From NCBI GenBank assembly GCA_041750915.1, contig JBGSYJ010000475.1:1-6268 (forward strand): a stretch of DNA of 6,268 nt. The letters run 5' to 3'. Position 1 is the stretch's first letter; each line of letters opens with the position of its first letter. Shown here in pieces: positions 1 to 5,744 of the stretch. A program made the position numbers and the translations under genes. This stretch comes from JBGSYJ01 sp041750915 (GTDB lineage Bacteria; Acidobacteriota; Thermoanaerobaculia; Gp7-AA8). Under the pieces are notes generated by a model. It did not search any database. It saw only the letters and a list, made by a program, of their open reading frames with translations, and was not told the origin of the DNA.

Positions 1-198
1 TCCGAAGTTCGACGCGGTTCCGAGGGACGGCGCCGTCTGCGCGAGAGCCGGCATGCTGATGAGAATCGCCGTCACGACCGCACCGAGAATCAGCAGCCTG
101 AAGAGGGCAGAGGGCGATGACACCGGGAGCGCTTGTCCGGCGAGTCGGTCATATGCGCGAGTCAGAGGTCTGTTACGAGATTCAAACTGAGTGTTCAT
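1..198 (-). CDS. Secreted protein, N-terminal fragment, probable DUF3494 (ice-binding-like) family
   Basis: Partial gene: the first 66 codons are present and the rest lies beyond base 1. The ATG at 198-196 is preceded by a GGGAGA Shine-Dalgarno with a 4-5 base gap. The product has a long polar N-region (about 30 residues), a hydrophobic core at residues 35-48 (LLILGAVVTAILIS) and a signal peptidase I site MPALA|Q after Ala53. The mature part begins QTAPSLGTASNFG, which resembles the start of DUF3494 domains (typically a LGxAxxFxVL pattern). Such proteins are secreted or surface beta-solenoids; some bind ice, but many in non-polar bacteria have unknown roles. An internal GTG (codon 26) would give a more usual signal length but lacks a Shine-Dalgarno. 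The secreted call is strong. The family call rests on about a dozen residues. Confidence 0.6.
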   Translation of the reverse strand, partial: MNTQFESRNRPLTRAYDRLAGQALPVSSPSALFRLLILGAVVTAILISMPALAQTAPSLGTASNFG

Positions 199-237
199 GA
201 GTTCTCCCGGAATTTGTCTGCAAGAGTGTCTGGACGT

Positions 238-281
238 AAAAAGACTGCACGGCTTTCGTGATCAAACAGGGCTGGCAGTCT
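238..281 (-). terminator. Possible intrinsic terminator between histidine kinase and secreted-protein gene
   Basis: On the minus strand AGACTGC (281-275) can pair with GCAGTCT (248-242), a perfect 7-bp stem, followed directly by a T run (242-238). It lies just after the histidine kinase stop at 306. The 26-base loop is long for a classic terminator, so this may be weak, or a chance inverted repeat. Confidence 0.3.
260..269 (-). repeat. 10-base word CTGTTTGATC, copy upstream of the secreted-protein gene
   Basis: Exact copy of the word also found at 1078-1087. This copy ends 62 bases before the ATG at 198 and sits in the loop of the hairpin at 242-281. The same word in the same orientation before two adjacent genes could be a shared regulator site, but 10 bases can recur by chance. 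Confidence 0.25.
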
Positions 282-305
282 GTGCGTAGGGCTGGATCGC
301 GGACG

Positions 306-1037
306 TCATGAGTGCTCCGACGAGGTTGCTGCCGGACGGGGGAGCTCTACCGTGAACGTCGTGCCGCCTCCCTCTTCCGATACCGACATCCTGCCGCCAT
401 GCATCTCGGTGATCTGTCGCGATATGAACAGGCCCAGTCCGTGTCCGGGGATTGCATTTCCCATTCCTTCTGCCGCGCGGACACTCGCGCTCCTGGAAAA
501 AGGCTGGAACATCTGAGGCATCTCGTCGGAGTGGATGGTGCCGCCATCGTTCCACACGGAAAGAATGAGGCGGGAGTCACTGCCGCTGAGGCCTACACGG
601 ATCGCTGTCTCGACTGGTGAGTATTTATTCGCATTCGAGAGCAGATTCTCGAGCACCTGTGCGAGGCGCAGAGCGTCGCCCAGAATGCAAGGAGACTTCT
701 CAGTGACGTGGACGTCGATTCTGCGACGGGAAGGCTTCGAGTAACGACTCGCCACTTCCCATACGAGCTTCTCCAGATCAACCTGCTCCATCTGGACCGA
801 GAACTTGCCTGCGCTCACTTGCGCCAGGTCGAGAAGGTCTTCGACGAGCCGAAGAACACGCTCAGTCTCGTGGCTGACTGTCTCGACGCTCTCGAGAGCC
901 ATGGCGTCATCGTGCTCCATGATCGCCTCCCGGGCAAGGAACGAGTATCCGTCCAGCAACGTGAGCGCGTTCTTGATCTCGTGAGTCACGAGAGCAACGA
1001 ACTCGTCAGTTCTGCTGCTGTCACTTGTGTCGTTCAT
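306..1037 (-). CDS. Soluble sensor-less histidine kinase (HisKA + HATPase_c)
   Basis: A 243-residue transmitter-only histidine kinase. Such enzymes autophosphorylate on His and pass the phosphate to a response regulator Asp. The H-box is at residues 13-30 with phospho-acceptor His19 (VTHEIKNALTLL). The dimerisation helices run to about residue 75. The N-box NLLSNANKY is at 131-139, the F-box MFQPF at 176-180 and the G2 box GHGLGL at 198-203. The G1 region reads VWNDGGTI (161-168), where Asn163 occupies the usual first Asp of DxGxG; this substitution is familiar in some kinase subfamilies. There is no transmembrane helix, PAS or HAMP domain, so it probably acts in the cytoplasm and senses through a partner. 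The ATG at 1037 has a GAGAGGGG Shine-Dalgarno immediately upstream; the frame stays open to 1080 but holds no better start. No response regulator is in the window. The cytochrome gene is upstream and the secreted protein downstream on the same strand. Confidence 0.93.
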   Translation of the reverse strand: MNDTSDSSRTDEFVALVTHEIKNALTLLDGYSFLAREAIMEHDDAMALESVETVSHETERVLRLVEDLLDLAQVSAGKFSVQMEQVDLEKLVWEVASRYSKPSRRRIDVHVTEKSPCILGDALRLAQVLENLLSNANKYSPVETAIRVGLSGSDSRLILSVWNDGGTIHSDEMPQMFQPFSRSASVRAAEGMGNAIPGHGLGLFISRQITEMHGGRMSVSEEGGGTTFTVELPRPAATSSEHS

Positions 1038-1077
1038 CCGCCCCTCTCGATAACGACATCCGCCCGGCCGATGCCGG

Positions 1078-1087
1078 GATCAAACAG
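1078..1087 (-). repeat. 10-base word CTGTTTGATC, copy upstream of the histidine kinase
   Basis: Second exact copy of the word at 260-269, ending 40 bases before the kinase ATG at 1037 and in the same orientation relative to the downstream gene. Possible shared operator; unproven. Confidence 0.25.
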
Positions 1088-1111
1088 TTGCTGGTGGACA
1101 GGGGGCTTCAG

Positions 1112-1139
1112 GGATCCCGTTCGCGGGACTCCTCAGTCC
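1112..1139. other. Overlapping hairpins in the cytochrome-histidine kinase gap
   Basis: GGATCCCG (1112-1119) pairs with CGGGACTCC (1124-1132) around a TTCG loop, giving eight pairs with one bulged base. The same CGGGACTCC overlaps a second stem, GGACT-CCTC-AGTCC (1126-1139), so the two are mutually exclusive. Neither is followed by a T run on either strand. They could be transcript processing or read-through structures after the cytochrome gene. The rest of this 181-base gap shows no gene. Confidence 0.25.
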
Positions 1140-1218
1140 TCGTTTGAACTGCAACATACCGGCAGCCGAGTCCGAAATCTGTTCAAAAGAGAACACTTTC
1201 GCCAGGACTCCCCGGAAG

Positions 1219-1608
1219 CTACTTCAGCGTGTAGAGGAAGGCCGAGATATCGTGTGCATCCTGCTCGCTCATGTTCAGATCTGGCATGAGGGTCCGTGGA
1301 TTCACGCTTTTCGGATCGAGAATCCAACGCACCATGTTCCCCGAGTCGTTGGGCAGGCCGCCTTCGAGCTTCGGGCGACTGGCGATCCCGGCCAGCGAGG
1401 GCCCCATCAAGCCGCGGGCATTCCCGATTCCGGGAATCACGTGGCAGGCGCCGCATCCGTACTTTGACACGAGTGCCCGGCCTCGCGCGGCATCAGCCGG
1501 ACCGAGTGGAACCGCGGCTGTTTCCGCCTGCTGCTGGCATCCTGCCAAAACAAGGGTGAGTGCGATGAGGAGAGCGCGGCAGTTGGACATGGATGCATTC
1601 TTTATCAT
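1219..1608 (-). CDS. Small class I cytochrome c lipoprotein
   Basis: A 129-residue electron-transfer protein predicted to be lipid-anchored on the outside of the cytoplasmic membrane. A short hydrophobic signal ends in the lipobox LAGC (residues 21-24), so Cys24 would be acylated. The single haem site is CGACH (52-56), with His56 as proximal ligand and Met108 in LMPDLN as the likely distal ligand. The C-terminal helix DAHDISAFLYTL is typical of mono-haem cytochrome c. The order PGIGNARGLMGPSLAGIASR followed by MVRWILDP resembles the small cytochromes found with cytochrome oxidases, but no oxidase gene is in the window. The start is uncertain: ATG at 1608 or at 1590 (123 residues). Neither has a good Shine-Dalgarno, and an AAGAAT box six bases before the 1590 ATG could mean a leaderless start. 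The frame runs further upstream, but that would overlap the divergent kinase and spoil the signal peptide. Confidence 0.9.
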   Translation of the reverse strand: MIKNASMSNCRALLIALTLVLAGCQQQAETAAVPLGPADAARGRALVSKYGCGACHVIPGIGNARGLMGPSLAGIASRPKLEGGLPNDSGNMVRWILDPKSVNPRTLMPDLNMSEQDAHDISAFLYTLK

Positions 1609-1716
1609 GAAAGTGATGTCATTCGATGTTGGGATCCGGTCGTTTCGCAGATCGCGTTGAACGTTCTCGTGCCGGCACGGCGCGCGTGCTGAGGCCACTG
1701 TTCTCGCAGCTCGCGG

Positions 1717-1722
1717 TACTAT
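1717..1722 (+). promoter_or_regulatory. Candidate -10 box (TACTAT) for a leaderless kinase transcript
   Basis: TACTAT ends seven bases before the kinase ATG at 1730, the spacing expected if transcription starts at or next to the start codon. No Shine-Dalgarno precedes this ATG. It matches four of six TATAAT positions, and no convincing -35 is seen around 1693-1700, so support is positional only. The 121-base divergent gap to the cytochrome start must hold promoters for both directions. Confidence 0.3.
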
Positions 1723-1729
1723 CGCGCCC

Positions 1730-4120
1730 ATGGGCCGGCTCTCGCAGGAAGATCAACTTGGGCCGTACCGGATCATCGGTCCGCTCGGCAAGGGTGGAAT
1801 GGGCGAGGCCTACCGGGCGCATGATCCGCGGCTCGGCCGTGACGTGGCGATCAAGGTCATGTCCGAGAACCTCACTGCGAACGAGCCGTCGCGGCTCCGT
1901 TTCGAGCGCGAAGCGAAAGCGGTTGCTGCGCTCTCACATCCGAACATCGTCTCGATCTTCGACATCGGCGTTGAGAGTGGCAGCGCGTTTCTCGTCTCCG
2001 AACTGCTCGAAGGCCGTACGCTGCGCGATGAGCTGGCCGGCGGTAATCTGCCGATTGAGAAAGTCCTCGAATGGGGCTCCGCAATCGCAGACGGCATCGC
2101 GGCGGCGCACCTCCGCGGAATCGTGCACCGCGACCTCAAACCTGAAAACATCTTCATCACGTCCGCGGGGCGGGTGAAGATCCTCGACTTCGGGCTTGCG
2201 CAGATTCACGCTGCGGCGGGCGACTCCGCGAAAGGACCGTCGGAGGTAGCGACCGCCGTCCTCATCACCCAGCAGGGCACGATCCTCGGCACGGTCGGCT
2301 ATTTGTCGCCCGAACAGATCTGCTGTGAAGACGTTGGACCGCCGAGCGACATCTTTGCCCTCGGATGCGTGCTCTACGAGATGGCGACGGGACAATCGCC
2401 ATTCCTCCGTCCTACTTCAACCGAGACGCTGGTTGCGGTGCTTCACGCAACGCCAAAACCTCCTTCTGAAGCAACTCCGGGAGTGCCGCGTGAGCTCGAC
2501 ATGATCATCGATCGATGCCTTAGGAAGGACCCGGCGGAACGCCACAGCTCCGCGGCCGACCTTGCATCCGCTCTGCGAACGGGTAGCGGGCCGGTGGCTC
2601 CGGCCTCGAGTGCTACGACGACGACTGCGCCGGCCTCGTCGAGGAAACTCTCACGGGCATCGATGATTGCAATTGTGGCTGCCATCGTGATTCTTGGCGG
2701 CAGCCTCCTCGTCTGGGATGTCGGGAATCGGTCCGACTCGCCTGAAACAAATACGGTGCGAGTCACGGGCGCTCCGATAACTCTCGCGATCCCGGTGTTC
2801 GTGCAGGTCCGGGGGGGCGCGACGGAATACTCAGCCGCTGCGGTTCAGGGTGAGATCGTGCGATGGCTCTCGCGCAGCCCGCGCATCCGGATCGTCGCCG
2901 ACAACACCGTCCGCGAGTTGATGAAGGGTGTTCCCGACTCGGAAATGGCGAAGAAGCTCGGCATCGATTACTTCATCATCGGTAGAGTCGCGGACGACGA
3001 TGCAATCCACACCACGATCGAAGTGAGGCGGCAGTCGGGCGAGTCGACACGTGTCGAGGTGATGGCGGCTGATCTTCCTGCCGCGGGACGTCTGACAGCC
3101 GAGCGAATCATACGGGAGCTCGGTCTGCCGGATCTGGCCGCGCAGGAAGAGCCAACGGAAGCCGATCCGAAGGCGACGCGGCTGTACTACGAAGGTCGAC
3201 ATTTCTGGAACAAGAGGGATGCGGAGGGGCTCCAGAAGGCCATTGAGCTCTTTCATCAGGCGATCGATGTCGACCCGCAATTCGCGCTCGCGTACGTGGG
3301 TCTGGCCGAGGCGTACTCGGTGCTGAATAATGCGGCCTCGCTTCCGACAAGCGAAACATTCCCCCGCGCGCGCGCGGCGGCCAGGCGAGCGCTCGAGATC
3401 GACGAGTCGCTCGCCGAGGCGCATGTATCGCTGGCGTACGTGATGGAGAAATACGACCGCGACTGGGCAGAAGCCGAAAAGGAGTACCAGCGCGCCATAG
3501 CGCTTCGACCGGACTATGCAACGGCGCATCAGTGGTACGCGGAACTGCTGACCTCCCGAGGAAGAAAAAAAGAGGCGAGTGCCGCAATGCAGCGGGCGCG
3601 CGAGCTCGATCCCCTCTCGCCGATCATCGCGGCGTCGGATATCTGGCTGGAGCTGATGTTTCGCGACTATGACGCCGCGGTGCGAAGCGGTCGATCGGCC
3701 ATCGCCGCATTTCCCGACTTCCCGATCTCTCATTCGTACACGGCGCGGGCTCTGGTCGAAAAAGGTTCAAACGACGAGGCGATCGCAATGCACCGGAGAG
3801 CGGTCTCGTTGCGCCCGTCAAGAGTTCTCGAGCTGTGGCTTGCGGAGGCTCTTGCGCGCGACGGAGCGCGTGCCGAATCGCTCGAGATCTTGCGCCGGAT
3901 CGAGACGAGCGGCGACTACGTGAATCCGTACTATCTGGCGTTTCCGTACATCGCGATGGGCGATCACGAGCGGGCGCTCACTCTTCTCGAAGAGGCGGTG
4001 GAAACGTCCGTCGAACAGCTCGCATGGTTCGACCTCGATCCGAGTCTCGATCCACTGCGAACCTCGCCGCGGTTTCAGTCGCTGTCGAAGCGGCTCGAAG
4101 TGCCGCGCGAGGTGAAGTGA
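1730..4120 (+). CDS. Membrane-anchored Ser/Thr protein kinase with C-terminal TPR array
   Basis: A 796-residue PknB-like kinase. The catalytic domain (about 13-283) is intact: Gly-loop GKGGMG (20-25), Lys42 in VAIKV, helix-C Glu61, HRDLKPEN (133-140) with Asp135, DFG (153-155), the activation segment to SPE (193-195) and DIFALG (207-212). The activation loop is rather long (156-192), with Thr184 and Thr188 as candidate phosphosites. An Ala/Ser/Thr-rich linker carrying APASS twice (290-304) leads to one transmembrane helix at about 311-329. Residues 345-465 form an alpha/beta segment reminiscent of FlgO- or TolB-N-like domains that precede TPRs in similar kinases (EIVRWLSRSPRIRIVADN, then DYFIIGRV). 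Residues 480-790 are TPR-like helices (for example AIELFHQAIDVDPQFALAYVGLAEAY). The kinase faces the cytoplasm and the TPR part presumably lies outside, a ligand- or protein-sensing layout. The frame has no ATG, GTG or TTG between a stop at 1658 and this ATG, so the start is firm. No phosphatase or obvious substrate is adjacent. Confidence 0.95.
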   Translation: MGRLSQEDQLGPYRIIGPLGKGGMGEAYRAHDPRLGRDVAIKVMSENLTANEPSRLRFEREAKAVAALSHPNIVSIFDIGVESGSAFLVSELLEGRTLRDELAGGNLPIEKVLEWGSAIADGIAAAHLRGIVHRDLKPENIFITSAGRVKILDFGLAQIHAAAGDSAKGPSEVATAVLITQQGTILGTVGYLSPEQICCEDVGPPSDIFALGCVLYEMATGQSPFLRPTSTETLVAVLHATPKPPSEATPGVPRELDMIIDRCLRKDPAERHSSAADLASALRTGSGPVAPASSATTTTAPASSRKLSRASMIAIVAAIVILGGSLLVWDVGNRSDSPETNTVRVTGAPITLAIPVFVQVRGGATEYSAAAVQGEIVRWLSRSPRIRIVADNTVRELMKGVPDSEMAKKLGIDYFIIGRVADDDAIHTTIEVRRQSGESTRVEVMAADLPAAGRLTAERIIRELGLPDLAAQEEPTEADPKATRLYYEGRHFWNKRDAEGLQKAIELFHQAIDVDPQFALAYVGLAEAYSVLNNAASLPTSETFPRARAAARRALEIDESLAEAHVSLAYVMEKYDRDWAEAEKEYQRAIALRPDYATAHQWYAELLTSRGRKKEASAAMQRARELDPLSPIIAASDIWLELMFRDYDAAVRSGRSAIAAFPDFPISHSYTARALVEKGSNDEAIAMHRRAVSLRPSRVLELWLAEALARDGARAESLEILRRIETSGDYVNPYYLAFPYIAMGDHERALTLLEEAVETSVEQLAWFDLDPSLDPLRTSPRFQSLSKRLEVPREVK

Positions 4121-4153
4121 TCGCCGCGAGACTGGGTTTTTTGTCGTGCTCTC

Positions 4154-4240
4154 CCTCTCCCCGCGAAGTCGGGGAGAGAGTGGCGCGCGGCATTCGCGCA
4201 GATGGCGAGAACTTGCGAGATCGTCGCGCGCCGGGAGAGG
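4154..4240. repeat. Palindromic intergenic repeat, copy 1 (compound stem-loop)
   Basis: CTCTCCCCG (4155-4163) and CGGGGAGAG (4170-4178) form a perfect 9-bp stem with a 6-base loop. GGCGCGCG (4182-4189) pairs exactly with CGCGCGCC (4225-4232). The left arm CCTCTCCC (4154-4161) can alternatively pair with GGGAGAGG (4233-4240), closing a larger multi-branch structure. TTTT follows at 4244-4247, so it may also help end kinase transcription. The core motif is shared with copy 2 and resembles dispersed repeats of many GC-rich genomes. Confidence 0.7.
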
Positions 4241-4298
4241 AGCTTTTAGGGCTTGCCGCTGCTTGTGCCTGTTGGCTGCATTCGAGTTGCCTGCTCGG

Positions 4299-4343
4299 CC
4301 CCTCACCCCTGACCCCTCTCCCCGTTCACACGGGGAGAGGGGA
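4299..4343. repeat. Palindromic intergenic repeat, copy 2 (13-bp perfect hairpin)
   Basis: CCCCTCACCCCTGA leads into CCCCTCTCCCCGT (4313-4325), which pairs perfectly with ACGGGGAGAGGGG (4330-4342) around a TCAC loop. This is the familiar CCCTCACCC-CCCTCTCCCCG form of a widespread REP-like element. It has the same orientation of hairpin core as copy 1 and lies about 60 bases beyond its end. Confidence 0.75.
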
Positions 4344-4486
4344 ATCTGCGCTGCGCTTACCACCGGCTACCCTCTGCAGCGCCTCCGGCGCGATGAAAGC
4401 ACTCGATCTCCGTAGCTCTGTCCGCGTTGCGTGCCATGATTTAATGTCGGTTTCCAGTTACTCGATTACAGATTGTTGAAGAGTGC

Positions 4487-4490
4487 GAGG
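4487..4490 (+). promoter_or_regulatory. Shine-Dalgarno deciding the ABA4-like start
   Basis: GAGG lies seven bases before the ATG at 4498. It overlaps the beginning of the alternative in-frame GTG start at 4483, which has no site of its own. This supports the shorter 144-residue protein. Confidence 0.6.
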
Positions 4491-4497
4491 CAGCGGA

Positions 4498-4932
4498 ATG
4501 ACACTGGAACAAATGTTCAGTCTCTGCAGTGCGTTCGCCGCGATCGGTTGGCTGCTGCTGATTTTCCTTCCTCGCTGGCGCGTCACCGGGCGCCTCGTGA
4601 TCAGCGGCTTCTGGTCGCTCGCGCTCTCTCTGGTCTACCTCGTTCTCGTCGCGCGATGGATGCCCGGCGCGGACGGTGGGTTTGGTTCGCTCGCGGAAGT
4701 TCGCGCATTGTTCGGAGTCGAAGCGCTCCTGCTCGCGGGATGGGTTCACTATCTGGCGTTTGATCTGTTTGTCGGAGCGATTGAGATGAAGCAGGCGAAG
4801 GAGGCAGGGATCCCGCACCTTCTGATGGTTCCTATACTCCTGCTGACTTTCCTGCTGGGACCGGTGGGCCTCGTCGTATTCTTCGTCGTGAAATCGGCAC
4901 GGCTTCGAAAGGTTGCCGAGGTGACGGGATGA
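4498..4932 (+). CDS. ABA4-like (DUF4281) four-helix membrane protein
   Basis: 144 residues, the usual family size. Predicted helices lie at about 4-24, 36-53, 74-95 and 107-132. Family-like motifs are the opening MTLEQMFSL, LLLIFLPRW (19-27), GWVHYLAFDLFVGA (81-94) with His84 and Asp89, IPHLL (105-109) and LLLTFLLGPVGL (114-125). Plant ABA4 is needed to make neoxanthin from violaxanthin; the bacterial homologues have no established reaction. No carotenoid or retinal gene is in the window, so a carotenoid role would be speculation. The ATG at 4498 is chosen over GTG 4483 because GAGG is correctly spaced. It is the first gene of a tight operon, and its stop overlaps the next start (ATGA, 4929-4932), implying translational coupling with the seven-helix protein. 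Confidence 0.85.
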   Translation: MTLEQMFSLCSAFAAIGWLLLIFLPRWRVTGRLVISGFWSLALSLVYLVLVARWMPGADGGFGSLAEVRALFGVEALLLAGWVHYLAFDLFVGAIEMKQAKEAGIPHLLMVPILLLTFLLGPVGLVVFFVVKSARLRKVAEVTG

Positions 4933-5744
4933 TCGGGAGTCTCGTGAGGGAATCGCTGCGGCGCAACAGACTTCTGGCGGGCCTCGGCTTCGCACATCTC
5001 GCACTGTTTGTCGTGTTGATTCCCGCGGCCCTTCTCGATCCGATGGAAATTCTCGGAATCAGCCGCTGGATCAAGCCGATGAAGTTCGCGATCTCGATCG
5101 CGATTTTTCTCGTGACGATGGCATGGCTGCTGTCTTATCTCGAGCGCAGCCGGCGGGTGGTCGCCTGGGTGTCGGGAACGATCGCCGTGGCGATGGCGGG
5201 CGAGATGGCGTTGATTCTCATGCAGGCCGCGCGCGGAGTGCGTTCTCATTTCAACAACGATTCGGTGTTCGACGGCACAGTGTTCACCGTGATGGGAGCT
5301 TTGATCCTGATCAACACCGTGGCGGCGGGTATAGCGTGGCTTCTTTTTCTCGGCCGCAGCGCGTCCATCGACGGCGCGCAGCTGTCTGGAGTGCGGCTCG
5401 GTCTGGTCATCTTCGTCTTCGCGAGCCTCATTGGCGGACTGATGGTGCGGCAGGGATCGCACGGCGTCGGTGTTCATGACGGCCAGCCCGGATTGCCGTT
5501 CGTCAACTGGAGCACCAACGGGGGCGATCTTCGCGTCGCGCATTTTTTCGGGATGCACGCCCTTCAGGCGCTTCCGATCTTCGGTTGGTTTCTCGACCGG
5601 AAAAGAATCGCTCGAGGACGGTTGTTGATCCAGCTGACGGCTGCTGCGTTCGCGCTTTTGACGACCCTGCTTCTCTTCCAGGCGCTTGCTGGAACGCCGC
5701 TGCTCAGAGCGTCCGGACCGATGACCCTGTTGTTCATCCGATGA
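4929..5744 (+). CDS. Seven-helix membrane protein of unknown function
   Basis: 271 residues. I cannot assign a named family. Predicted transmembrane helices lie at about 16-36, 52-70, 78-98, 118-141, 155-173, 203-222 and 231-253. Polar motifs that look functional cluster near membrane edges: His23; Glu92 inside helix 3; RSHFNN (105-110); GSHGVGVHDGQPGLPFVNWS (177-196); and LRVAHFFGMHALQ (201-213), where His205, His210 and Gln213 fall on a helix. This His spacing could bind haem, metal or a prenyl or carotenoid-type ligand, but that is inference. The ATG overlaps the ABA4-like stop and has its own GAGGTG Shine-Dalgarno (4918-4923). The stop overlaps the GNAT start at 5741. Coupling and membrane location suggest it works with the ABA4-like protein. 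Confidence 0.9.
   Translation: MIGSLVRESLRRNRLLAGLGFAHLALFVVLIPAALLDPMEILGISRWIKPMKFAISIAIFLVTMAWLLSYLERSRRVVAWVSGTIAVAMAGEMALILMQAARGVRSHFNNDSVFDGTVFTVMGALILINTVAAGIAWLLFLGRSASIDGAQLSGVRLGLVIFVFASLIGGLMVRQGSHGVGVHDGQPGLPFVNWSTNGGDLRVAHFFGMHALQALPIFGWFLDRKRIARGRLLIQLTAAAFALLTTLLLFQALAGTPLLRASGPMTLLFIR

Larger units (their letters stand above)
4121..4497. other. Intergenic region without a gene; palindromic repeats and a possible promoter
   Basis: After the kinase stop there is a run of six T at 4137-4142 without a strong stem before it. Two palindromic repeats follow (4154-4240 and 4299-4343). From about 4400 the DNA is less GC-rich, and TTTAAT at 4440-4445 matches five of six -10 positions, though no -35 of quality stands 16-18 bases upstream. 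It could drive the ABA4-like operon. Short frames here read PLTPDPSP- and PLSPCERGEG-like peptides; these are translations of the repeat, not genes. Confidence 0.6.

Noticed and set aside
370..1061. Near-identical words around CGATAnCGACATCC at 378-391 (inside the histidine kinase) and 1048-1061 (just before its start), suggesting a duplicated gene end.
   Set aside because: Similarity covers only about 20 bases and does not extend on either side, so it is probably chance.
1034..1132. Open frame on the minus strand ending in TGA that overlaps the histidine kinase ATG (ATGA), like a coupled upstream gene.
   Set aside because: It is only 32 codons between stops, has no ATG, GTG or TTG start, and reads no recognisable domain.
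708..1289. 193-codon plus-strand open frame.
   Set aside because: It is antisense to the histidine kinase and runs into the cytochrome gene, with Arg/Ser-rich low-quality protein; a shadow in GC-rich DNA.
3361..3380. Alternating CG run within the kinase gene, a possible Z-DNA tract.
   Set aside because: It is short and explained by Arg/Ala codons in GC-rich coding sequence.
2831..3733. 300-codon minus-strand open frame.
   Set aside because: It lies wholly antisense to the kinase TPR region, and the product is Arg-rich with no domain; the plus-strand frame is clearly the gene.
3818..4415. Open frames over the repeats reading PLSPCERGEGSGVRG and PLTPDPSPRSHGERG.
   Set aside because: These peptides are translations of the palindromic repeat, a well-known source of false ORFs.
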